DNA from: Niebla homalea
Lineage: Eukaryota; Ascomycota; Lecanoromycetes; Lecanorales; Ramalinaceae
Assembly: GCA_019925105.1 (NCBI GenBank)
Contig: JAHGAU010000010.1
Coordinates: 682,001-746,000, forward strand
Direction: 5' to 3'
Length of the DNA stretch: 64,000 nt
Shown here: positions 1 to 9,261 of the stretch, piece after piece
Numbering within the stretch: the first letter of the stretch is position 1
Layout: every line of letters starts with the position of its first letter
The notes under the pieces: model-generated
What the model was told of the DNA's origin: nothing
Database searches by the model: none
Seen by the model: only the letters and a program-made list of their open reading frames with translations
Made by a program: the position numbers and the translations under genes

Positions 1-1018
1 CGATTGAGGTTGCGGGCGATTGGGGTGATGAGTCGACCAGATATCTCTTGTTCTAAAGGTCAATAGATTGCGAAAGGCAAGGAAGTGGTGTAAATGGGCG
101 GGCAGCGTCCTCAAGCTTTAGGCAGCTTGGAAATGGCTAACAGGTGCTGAAGCGACGCACGCGAAGAGAGGGTCTGTGTGACTGTCGACGGTAGATTGCG
201 ATTCCAGCTGGCGGTTGTCGACGCACACCCCAAGCCTGCAAATGGGGAAGTGTCGTGGCTCTGATGGTAGATCAACAAGTTAGCGTCGCAATTTGATTGT
301 AGAGACTGCTGCACCGAACGACAGCAACATCGTTTGAGCTATTAATACATACGGTGGACGGAAAGGTTGGCTCAAGGACTGTTGAGCGGTGCGTGTGTGT
401 CATCCCATTTTCAAGCGCAAGCGCAAATTCGGAACTCCTCACTCGAGCGCGTTTATCGACAGATGAGATGGAGCTAATATTCAGCTAAAGCATTTACTGA
501 GAAGGTGCTTTGAAAGGCCGTGTACTGTATACTCAAGCGCTCCATCCTCCGCCCCATTGCGATCCTTGTCAAACCATAGAGGATGGTCCGTACCACGCAC
601 ATCTTTTGCAATGTCAATGTCACCTCCCCTCCAGATCCAAATTCCAAAGTAGAACTACACGCGAGTCATCGAAATGCGGGGAAGAGGCCTAATCCTAGAA
701 GTGACTAAGATATTCACCAAGTCTTGGCATAGTTCATTCGAGCAGATGTTACAACAATTTTCACCCATATATATACGGAGATATGCCGTCTGAGCCATTG
801 AACCCCAGCTATAACTCATCATATGACCTTAGATATTTGGTGTCTGAAAATAAACAATCCGTGCTACGAAGTTGCCAGGTGTCTCCCAAGAGGTAGTATG
901 GAAGGCATGTCATGGAGGTGCTAGCGGCACTTCAAGGCCAATGCAGGGTGAGGTCCCAGCCCCCCCGCGCATTGCTTATCCATTTCTTCGCAAAGATTAT
1001 TCCATCTCTATTGTCCCA
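1..1018. other. Intergenic sequence downstream of GMP synthase
   Basis: Balanced-composition DNA with no open frame longer than about 70 codons and no family I recognise. It contains the 3' flank of the minus-strand GMP synthase gene, whose stop is at 1,019-1,021, and a short TATA-like run near 767-775 whose use is unknown. It probably holds the 3' UTR of that gene plus intergenic spacer; the next gene, if any, lies outside the window. Confidence 0.5.
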
Positions 1019-3224
1019 CTAGTAATACGTCAATAATGTGCCAATCTCAAGGCTTCTATTCGTGACCCACGGTGGCTTCGATGTGACTTACAAGAGACCA
1101 TTAGCAGTTGGAAGATAGACGTGTGAATGCTCAACTTACCATCATATAGGACCCGGGTGACACCAGCTATCTCGTTGGTAATCCTGCTGGAGACAAGATC
1201 CAAGAAGTCACGATTCTCAACGTCAAAATGACAACGCGATGCTGTCATGAAATCATTGGATGTGACCTAACTCTGTCAGCGCCGGCAGATCTTTTCTGTT
1301 AGGAAGGGAACGCCACACAGCTCTCAAGCTTATCATCTGTCCATATACCCTGACCTTGATAAGCAAGCTCGAAAGCTTAGCATCTGGAGATGTACCTTTT
1401 ATCACCCATGACGCCAACAGCTCTTGTTGGTATGAGCGCTGCGAAAGCCTGGCTGGTCTTTTGGTAGAGCCCGTGCGCATTCAATTCTGAAAGGAAGATG
1501 TGGTCTGCTGCGCGAGCAATTTCCAATTGTGACTCGTTGACCTCGCCCAAGATGCGAATGCCAAGTCCAGGCCCTTTAAATCGTTCGGTTCAGTCAGTGA
1601 CAGAGAAACGACACAAATACTCTACCATAGCAATGAAACCCACCCGGGAAGGGATGTCGCCAGACTAAGGACTCAGGAATACCAAGTTTTGTGCTGGACA
1701 TGTATTACTAGAAGGTCTCACAAGGGCAAGCGAGGGTGCGATAGACTTGCCCAAGAACTCTGACTTCATCCTTGAAGAGGAGGCGCAAGGGCTCTATGAG
1801 CTTGAGCTTGAGGAAGTCGGGGAGTCCACCCACGTTGTGGTGAGTTTTGATGGTCTGTGAAGGACCCTTGAAGGATATCGACTCGATCACGTCTGGATAT
1901 AGCGTTCCCTGCAAAAGCCATTCGATGGAGCCTGCAGCAGCGATTTCCAACTCCCTGGCTTTCTCCTGGAACTCGGTGATGAACCTCGAGCCAATTATCT
2001 TTCGCTTTCTCTCCGGTTCGACAACTCCTCTAAGATCGTCAAGAAAGCGTTGGCTGGCGTCTACGACTGTCAATCGAATTCCCAGTTCCTGGGTGAGCGT
2101 TTCGAGCACATTCCTCGCTTCGTCTTTCCTCAGAAGTCCGTTGTCAATTAAAACGGCATGGAATCTGCTGCCAATCGCAGCGTCCATCAACTTAGCTGCG
2201 ACCTGCTCTATCATCAGGTCTGCATGTCCAACGCTTGGTGTCACAAGTGATGCACATCACATACAGTAGAATCCACTCCACCTTTGACAAAATAAGTAAG
2301 CACAGGTTTGACGCCCAATTCAGTGGACATCCAATCATCTTACCACTGACAGCTCCAATAACCTGACCTGTCTCACCAACCAGTGTCCTGATTCGCTCGA
2401 CTTCTTGGTGCACGAATTCTTGCATTGTCCAGTGTTGCTTGGCCTCACAGATCTTAACAGCAAAATTGTTGATAATGTCTTGTCCCTTCCGTGTATGACC
2501 AACTTCGGGATGAAATTGCACCCCATAAATCGGCTTCTCATTGTGTACAATTCCCGCAAAAGGTGCATTAGTGGTGGCTGCAATGACAGTAAAGCCTTCT
2601 GGAATCTGACCCAGCTTATCACCATGCGACATGAAGACTTCCAAGCGATCACCCAAGCCTTGCAGAAGCTGGTTGATGTGCACTCCATTGCTCTCATCCC
2701 TTACGACATCCACCTTGGCGTGCCCGTACTCCCGCTTCTCACCTGCGAGCACGTCTTTGCCAAATGTCCAGGCGATCTCTTGCATACCGTAACACACACC
2801 AAGTATGGGCAGATTCAAGTTAAATATCGCAGGATCCACATGCGGTGCATCTCGCTCATAGACGGAGTACGGTCCTCCGGAGAGAATTATACCTTTGGAT
2901 GCTGGGTTAGTATGGCCCTGAGGTAGCTGCCAAGCTTGAATCCAACATGAAAACTGAACCTTTTGGTTTCCAGGATAGGTCGGCAATTCTGATGGTGCAA
3001 GGCTGGAGTTCGGAATAGACCTTTGCCAGTGTAGTGGTTAATTAATTTTGAATGGTTTTGTAACAGGCAATATCGGTCTCAAGCTTTGGAGCATAAAATA
3101 CCTGTATGTCTCTTAATCGACGCGTGATCAAATGTGAGTATTGGCTTCCAAAGTCTAGTACTAAGATGCTGTCAAAGACTTGACCCGGGGGTTCGCCTGT
3201 AGGACCTAGCATTGGCGATGTCAT
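1019..3224 (-). CDS. guaA/GUA1-like: GMP synthase (glutamine-hydrolysing), ten exons, divergent C-terminus
   Basis: Cytosolic GMP synthase amidates XMP to GMP with ATP and glutamine, the last step of guanine nucleotide synthesis. I joined exons (high to low) 3224-3102, 3020-2960, 2892-2344, 2281-2265, 2202-1751, 1693-1644, 1573-1396, 1349-1319, 1266-1140 and 1086-1019. The total is 1,656 nt, or 551 residues; the yeast enzyme is about 525. The start was chosen because the amidotransferase begins [18 protein letters not shown] soon after. Seen in order: the class-I amidotransferase with nucleophile Cys in GVCYGMQ and His/Glu in [11 protein letters not shown]; the PP-loop SGGVDST, carried largely by a 17-nt exon; [64 protein letters not shown]. 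All joins keep frame with introns of 46-81 nt. After SKPP the usual ending resembling ATIEWE is replaced by about 17 unrelated residues. It could be a paralogue or recently damaged gene rather than the housekeeping copy; the catalytic motifs are intact. Confidence 0.9.
1694..1750 (-). other. GC-AG intron in the GMP synthase gene
   Basis: Between KDEVRVLG and [11 protein letters not shown] no GT-AG pair restores the frame with the conserved spacing. A GC donor with sequence GCAAGT (at 1,750) and acceptor CCAG (ending 1,694) gives a 57-nt intron. The join is VLG-TK-LGIPE, which has exactly the two-residue spacing usual in the family. GCAAGT is the typical extended donor of the rare GC-AG class. 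The other eight introns use GT-AG. Confidence 0.75.
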
Positions 3225-3350
3225 ATCTCATCAGCTTCGTGGGGTGGCAATATGTCTATCAGACGTGTGATGGTAAAGATGTTATGACGGTTAGCCCTAC
3301 AAGCCACACTGCATGTGTGCGGGCGCTAGAAGAGCTCACCTACCAACCGG

Positions 3351-3545
3351 ACAAACACCCCAACCCGGACAGTACAGATAATACACCATCGGGCTTTTAA
3401 ATACGGAGAGGCATACCTAGAGCTTCGTTTTTAACGTTCCTTATTGGAACGGGACCCATAGATCTGAAAACAGTATACTCTATTAGGGCGCTTGACGCCA
3501 CAAATTGTAGCGTATTATCTGTACTGTCCGATTGGGGGGTTTGTC
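3351..3545. repeat. Inverted repeat pair with about 125-bp loop
   Basis: The left arm at about 3,351-3,383 (containing GGACAGTACAGATAATA) is matched in reverse complement at about 3,508-3,543 (containing TATTATCTGTACTGTCC). The arms are about 33 bp and imperfect in the C-rich part. The spacer encodes nothing I recognise. This could be a MITE remnant or the stem of a degraded DNA transposon just upstream of the GMP synthase start, possibly overlapping its promoter region. Confidence 0.7.
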
Positions 3546-3785
3546 CTCGTCTTCTGCAAAAATAATTGCAACGTGTACGCGTTAAGTTCAAAGACCCCCC
3601 CACTGTTAAGGTATCTGCAACTCTTTACCGCGATCTTGAATGATTATAAATTTGGTACAAATACTGTTCAATAAATATCGATCTATATTTTTTAATACCA
3701 AGAGTATTCCCTGGAACTCATTTCTTATGACTGTAAAGGTGACGCCAGGCTGCCCACGTTGCAATTATTTTTGCAGGAGACGAGA
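3545..3785. repeat. Second inverted repeat pair, about 28-bp arms
   Basis: About 3,545-3,572 (CTGCAAAAATAATTGCAACG core) and about 3,752-3,783 are near-perfect reverse complements differing at one or two bases. The spacer of about 180 bp has no coding signal. The pair directly abuts the first inverted repeat pair, so the whole 3.35-3.78 kb stretch may be one degraded foldback element or two nested MITEs. Confidence 0.7.
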
Positions 3786-4193
3786 GCTCTTCTATCCGCG
3801 TTTCCGAGCTCTTGGCACCTGCACTAGTCGATGGAGGTTTTGGTAATTTGCTGGGGAGACCTCATCAAGGGAAAGGGATGAGGGCAGATGCTTGGGGCCA
3901 GATCCAAGCTCCCAGGATCGAGACCTACCAAACAACAGGGAAAGGGGAAAACAATCTAAATCGGCAAGATCAGCCCTATCAGAATGCCTAGACCACCTCA
4001 ATGACTCTACACTTCTCCTAGACCTTGAGCAGGAGCCAGATTTTCTCCCAGATCACCCCGCGAACTGACGTTTCCCTTAGAGCCAAGGCAGGACGAAGTC
4101 TTGCCAGGTTGATTTGACCATCGGTTCAAAAACAGCGAGGACGACAACTTCCAGCTCGATCCTGACTATTCAACAATAACACGGCTATCCAGT
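3786..4193. other. Intergenic, no feature recognised
   Basis: Balanced base composition, short open frames only, no family resemblance. It may be the 5' flank of the hypothetical gene that follows. Confidence 0.4.
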
Positions 4194-5252
4194 ATGCCTC
4201 CGAGCAACTCGAACAAGCCTCTCGGTCAGATCGGTAGCGCCGACAAACATCATCGCGCACGATTCGACAACAGAAGCCCTGGTGGCCAACCCGCCAAAAC
4301 ACCATGCATCACTCAACAAAAGCAAACCCCCACCATGACGCGGTCAATTGCAAGAAGACAGGAGCCGCCTACCTCGCCGCTGCCGAGCACTTCACCCGAG
4401 CAGAGCCAGCCTTCCATAATTCGGCGGCTACTAAAACCACCTCACTCAATGACCTCGACACCCTGAACCCCAAACAATTGCAAACGATGACTGGGGCAGA
4501 GAAAAAGACGGCGGAGTGGTAAGACGCCGCTTCGACCGAGTACAAGTTGATGCGGACATTAAGCTTCGAACGATCAGAAGCTCGGAAATAACGGTAACAA
4601 GGAAGACGAAATTGCAGGAAGGGATTCATTCGACACTGCAGATGCAGAAGGATGGATTTATGCCTGAGATTGAGGATGAAGGGAATTGGGAGCAGGGGAC
4701 GGAAGAGATGGAATGGGAGGACGAGGGACAGGAGAAGGAAGAAGAGGAAGAAGAGCGGCACGTTTATGTTACCAATCAGGCATTCTTAAACCTCGCTATG
4801 TAAGTAGTGATCAGTCCTCGCGCCAACTACAGTCGGCGCTGCCTAGTGCCCGGAAAAGGCTTCCGTGGTTGGCGTACCTACGAAGTGGCTCCGGCCAGGA
4901 AGAAAAGGACGTGGAAGTCAGCAGCATTAGCAATTTATCCCTAAGGTAAGGATCGAGATTCCTTCCTATACTGTAAAGCCGATGGATCCTACGTCACCTA
5001 GATCTTCACCACGTTGGTGCCACTGACTGATTAACATACAGTTTGTCGAACAATTCACTCAGGACATTGTCAAAGAACCGGATGCCAAGGCATGTGGCGA
5101 TCTCGTTGACGATGACATCTCCGCTCGATAGTGCTGGCCTTCTAGGTCGGGGGGCGCGGAGGACGTCGTGCGTACGGGGGCGCGAGAGGGAGTGGAAGGA
5201 AGGCCGGGTTCGCACGGATGTGAGGGGCACTAAATGTCTTACTGCGAGATAA
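4194..5252 (+). CDS. Hypothetical protein gene, incomplete model
   Basis: I do not recognise a family. The best supported part is a splice joining an open frame ending at 4,945 to one running 5,042-5,252. The intron 4,946-5,041 has a strong donor GTAAGG, a branch-like CTGATTAAC and acceptor CATACAG. The joined protein is Ser/Leu/Arg-rich around the junction and ends at the TAA at 5,250-5,252. Upstream, the frame from 4,304 stops just after a GTAAGA donor-like site at about 4,519. A separate frame at 4,516-4,803 encodes a Glu-rich stretch (about residues 53-80), which is low complexity and weak evidence. Start, exon number and direction are uncertain. It may be a decayed gene. Confidence 0.3.
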
Positions 5253-5719
5253 CCCGTGCTGATCGTGATCATATGGCGCAGATAAACCCCTTTCTGTGGA
5301 GCATAGGGTAATAAAGATTACCTATAAGCGGCAATTATGTCTGTCCACGCTTTGCCGACATTCTGGTCGGACTTAAAAGCTTAGACGCAGGGTCATGGTT
5401 ATTTGGGAAAGCCAGACTCTGCCGCGTTCTAGTGTTAAACAGGATCAGTCTGGAACGATACGCTTTCGCCTGGGAAAGTCCCATAAAGACGTTAACAACA
5501 ACCTTATTTAGGCTTCACTACCTAGCGACGGATTTCTTCGGGACCGAGCGAGTCCAAGCGAACTCCAAAGGTAATTGGGGCGCTAGCCTACTTGTCGGCA
5601 TCATGAGAAATGTTGCTTCAAATGACGTGGTATCCTCTGCAACAATTTGGGTGTTGTTAGAAAACGTCAGCTCTGTCCAATTCGTCAATCAGTCTACTAT
5701 CACTAGTAAAACCCCAAGA
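5253..5719. promoter_or_regulatory. Presumed 5' region of the P450 gene
   Basis: About 470 bp between the hypothetical gene and the P450 start. The frame is open from 5,432 into the P450, but residues before 5,720 show nothing P450-like and lack the N-terminal anchor, so I read them as untranslated. No clear TATA or operator was recognised. Confidence 0.4.
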
Positions 5720-5750
5720 ATGACGAGCAAAACCCCAAGAATGACCAGCC
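5708..5750 (+). repeat. 21-bp tandem duplication at the P450 start
   Basis: The unit with core AAAACCCCAAGAATGAC occurs twice in tandem, differing by one base near its end. It duplicates the initiator region and gives two in-frame ATGs (5,720 and 5,741) in almost identical contexts, encoding the repeat TSKTPRM. Confidence 0.85.
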
Positions 5751-7338
5751 TCTCCCTCAGTATCCCTGTTGCTGTCACCTGTGTCATCTCCTTACTTGTC
5801 TATCATCTTTGGAAGTTGAGGAACCACAAGGAAAAAGCTGCAACTCGCGGATGCGGTCACTTGGCTGTCATCCCGCGTAATGATCCGCTAGGCCTTTTCA
5901 GATTCTGGCAGTTGCTCCAAGCGAGACGCGAGCACAGAATGTTGCCATGGATGGTAGACGTTATGGATTCAGCAGGTCCGGGTGTCCATACAGCCAAAGA
6001 CACAATCCTTGGACACAACATTATTTGGACCAGAGATCTTGAGAACAGTAAAGCGGTATTCATGAATTCGGCAAACGATTTTGATATTATCGTCGCAAGA
6101 CAACAAAGTCCCCTTCCCGTGATTGGAAGCGGAATTTTTACTAGGACAGGCCACGCCTGGCGACAGTCTCGCGCTTTCTTCAGACCACATGTCACGCGTG
6201 ATCAGGCGTCGAAGCTTGACCTAGTCGAAAAGCACTTCCAAGCCCTCTTGGACGTTATCCCAATCGGCGAAGACGGCTGGACTCTTGACTTTGACATACA
6301 GCCGCTAATGTACAATCTCACATTGGACTTGTTCACGGAAGTCCTGTTCGGGTCGTCAGCCAACTCCCAGGTGATTTCGGGCTCCAGAAGTTCTATGTAC
6401 GACCTCTTTAACTACCACTGGGACAGTGCTCAAGATTTTCTTGCCATTCGAGCAGCACTCGGACGATTCTGCTGGATATACAGCCCGAAGAAGTTCCGCG
6501 AACATTGTAGGGCAATCCACGAGTTTACCGATACTTTTGTTTTAGCAGCGCTAGACAGGAAGCAAAGCCAAGAAAATGGGGAGCATGGGAAAACGAAAGT
6601 CTCGATTGTCGACGAGCTCGTTAAAGTCACCAGTGACCGAGTCCAACTACGCTCGGAATGTCTGAATCTTCTTGGGGCTGGTCGCACTGGCACCGCTGCA
6701 CTGATATCCTGGATTATATACTTTCTAGCGCGTCAGCCATCAGTCTTCAGAAAGCTCCGCCAAATTGTCTTAGCAGATTTCGGCAGCACCGATGGACATA
6801 GGCAGATCACTCTTGAGGGTCTTAAGCGATGTCAATATCTACACGACTGCATTAACGAGACATTCCGAATGAGTCCAGTGAACCCTCTGACCGCGCGAGT
6901 CGCAATCAGTGACACAACACTTCCCACCGGTGGAGGCTTTGGTGGGAAAGACCCAATCTTTGTCGCCAAGGGTACTGAGGTTCAACAAGCTTTCTATCCT
7001 ATGTGCATGCGAAAGGACGTCTGGGGAGAAGATATTGCAACATTCAGACCAGAACGTTTCGAAAATCGCAAGCTGTCATCGGAATGGATTCCTTTTGGTG
7101 CAGGCCCGAGGATGTGCATTGGTCGTAGGTAATTTGTTTCTCTATATTTTCCGACTTACTGACCTTTTCGATAGAGTCTCTCGCACTCATGGAGGCATCC
7201 TATTTCCTTGTCCGCTTCCTTCAAAAATTTGATAAGATCGAGAATAGCGATCCTCCAGGTCCGATCAAATATGAATTGAATATTTTGAACCGAAGCGCGA
7301 CCGGTGTTAAGGTCAGACTTCATGCAGCATCGCTGTAA
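5720..7338 (+). CDS. CYP52-like cytochrome P450 with atypical I-helix
   Basis: Probable ER-anchored haem monooxygenase; fungal CYP52-type relatives hydroxylate alkanes and fatty acids, so the substrate is only inferred. Exons are 5720-7124 and 7175-7338, giving 522 residues; a second in-frame ATG at 5,741 gives 515. The intron 7125-7174 uses GTAGGT...GATAG and restores CIG-QSLALMEASYFLVRF, matching family spacing. A membrane segment lies near residues 12-26 (PVAVTCVISLLVYHLW). The C-helix reads HAWRQSRAFFRP, ExxR is ETFR, followed by PTGGG...GKDPIFVAKGTEV, FRPERFE and the haem ligand loop FGAGPRMCIG with its Cys. The I-helix reads AGRTGTA where the family normally has AGRDTTA, so the acidic residue of the oxygen-activation motif is missing. 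Catalysis may be altered or lost. No stops or frameshifts are seen. Neighbours give no complete pathway. Confidence 0.88.
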
Positions 7339-8200
7339 GGATTAGACAGTAACGAGGGTATAATATCACAAGAGGTGGTGACGGCAAGGCCAAACATACC
7401 GGGTATATGCCAACATTGATATGACTTTAGGATACAGGGTCACCCACTGTAGGCTACGTCCGCTCAGTATATCCTTCTCTCACATCGGTTCGTACGGTGG
7501 AAATTCGTCTTGGCCGATTTCCCAGATTTGAGTCGCACCAGTATCTATTCCATTTCCAAATACTTAATTCAAGTGATAATCTTTAATACAAGGTCCGGGT
7601 CTAGAACAACATTGGGAAATACTTAGGCACCCTATAAACAGAAAAATTCCGACTTTAACGAAATGAATTGACGCGGCGACGTTTTGGTACCTGACTTGCT
7701 CGGGGCCCACTTCCGTCTAGGGGTCATGTAATTGACTTCTTCCACCGAGACTTGGTCAAAGAAATATCTTATACACTGGCACCCAAAATTTTGATGAGTT
7801 ATTGCACTAGAACTGAGTCCTAGCAATAAGAGCTTACGGAAGTCATTTTGATAGTATTCGGCAACTGGTATGACGGCATTACTACCCTACTACCATTTCC
7901 TTTAAGCCTTGAAGCGCAAAGGCCTAATGGAGCATATGACGCAGCAGTATCCCTAGCCAGACCTTAAAACCCCAGCAGACTTTATGCAGAGAATACCATT
8001 GTTATTATAGTGCAAGCCCCTCAGGGGTGGTTGTAAGGCAAAGGTTATATCAGGTATAATTAAAGATATTAAAGTATAGAAGGGTAAAGGGGCCGAAGGC
8101 CCTAATACATTAGGTCGGTAATACTCCTGGGTGCCGGATTAATCCCGGGCTTGGCCCGGGGTAGCTCCGGTAGGGCCTATACTTAAACTATTAATACCTT
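7339..8200. other. P450 3' flank and transition into the AT-rich block
   Basis: No gene is recognised. Composition is balanced to about 8,030, then shifts within about 200 bp. The interval 8,085-8,185 still contains GC-rich patches (GGCCGAAGGCCC; CCCGGGCTTGGCCCGGGG is a near-palindrome) before the sequence becomes TpA-dominated. Confidence 0.6.
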
Positions 8201-8299
8201 TAAACCTTAATATTACCCCCCCTAGGAAAGGCTCGCCTTTGAACTTATAAGTATGCTAGAAGGAAAAAATTTTTAATTTAAAATTACCTTTCTCATTTA

Positions 8300-8490
8300 T
8301 TATTAATTAACTGGTAAATAAAGTAAAATCTACTTATTATTTAACTTGTTTATTACTAGTTAACCAAGTAAATAATATAAGAATTATAGATTATTTGGCT
8401 TACCCGTTATTAATTAACCGGATAAATAATATAACGCTCATAAATTAATTAATTTACCCGTTATTAACTAACCGGGTAAATAATATCATT
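8300..8490. repeat. Tandem near-palindromic minisatellite, about 54-bp period
   Basis: Three to four units centred near 8,310, 8,360, 8,416 and 8,469 share a core like ACCCGTTATTAATTAACCGG followed by GTAAATAATAT. Each core is nearly self-complementary (ACCCGTT... / ...AACCGGGT). The last two units are the best conserved. Function is unknown. Confidence 0.7.
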
Positions 8491-9099
8491 TACGATAACA
8501 ACCCCCGTAATAAACCTTAAAACGCTATTTCATCCGGGGGGTTCCCGGGTAGGTATTGTTTTTTATAATTTACCCCCTTTTTAAAATATTTTTTAACCTT
8601 TTTATTTTATATATTAGGTTTATATTAATAAAAGTGAAAAAGTCTTTCTAAATATATAATATGAATAATAGCCTCTTTAATAATTTTCAGGAGCCATAAG
8701 GCCGTTATAAAGGGCCTTTAAACTTAATAAAAACGTAATATACGGCTTATAATATTTAATTTTAAGCCCGGAGAAACTATTATTTACTTTAACTATTTAA
8801 AGTAATCTTTAAAGGCTATTTAAAGTATTACGATATTAATCAAATTTTTAAATTATAATTTAAATTTATCCGCGTACTTTTTATAAAAAAATTAATTAAT
8901 CCTTAGATATAAAGGAATTCTTTAATATTAACATTTTATATCTATATTTATACTACGAATTTAACTAGGCTATTTCGGTATTATATAATTATTCTTAATC
9001 CTAGTTTTATTAAATATTATAAAACTTAATTCCAGGAAATCAATTTATACCCTGGTTTTACCGGTAGGTTAATAAGTATACTTTATATATTCCTCTATC

Positions 9100-9261
9100 T
9101 GTTACGGTATGGGTGGTGGGTATGGAGTGGTAACTGCCTAAGTTGCTATTTAGCTAGCTAAGTGCGAGAAATACAGGATTGCGCTAAGCCGCTATACCCC
9201 TTTAGGCCTTAGTGCCTTGGCGTATGGCCGCGTATGGCTTGCCTGGCTCGTATCCGTAACA
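9100..9261. mobile_element. Solo LTR, 162 bp
   Basis: It begins TGTTACGGTATGGG and ends TATCCGTAACA, so it has TG...CA ends with an inverted terminal TGTTACGG/CCGTAACA. It is flanked by ctatc (9,095-9,099) and ctatt (9,262-9,266), a 5-bp target duplication with one C-to-T change. The interior is far richer in GC than the flanks, implying insertion after most RIP. No internal region is adjacent. Confidence 0.8.

Noticed and set aside
111..692. Short open frames at 111-314 (-) and 510-692 (+)
   Set aside because: 60-67 codons, no family resemblance, no splice or start context; expected by chance in balanced DNA.
1847..2926. Plus-strand open frames at 1,847-2,269 and 2,405-2,926
   Set aside because: They are antisense shadows of the GMP synthase exons, whose minus-strand motifs are unambiguous.
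5432..5719. N-terminal extension of the P450 from 5,432
   Set aside because: In frame and open, but the residues show no P450 features and would place the membrane anchor about 100 residues inside the protein.
5857..6693. Minus-strand frames inside the P450
   Set aside because: Shadows of the P450 coding frame.
1019..7338. A complete secondary-metabolite cluster around GMP synthase and P450
   Set aside because: No polyketide synthase, peptide synthetase, terpene cyclase, prenyltransferase, transporter or regulator is visible in the window; only proximity supports it.
8300..8490. CRISPR-like or telomeric repeat
   Set aside because: Units are adjacent without unique spacers and do not match TTAGGG-type repeats; best described as a minisatellite.
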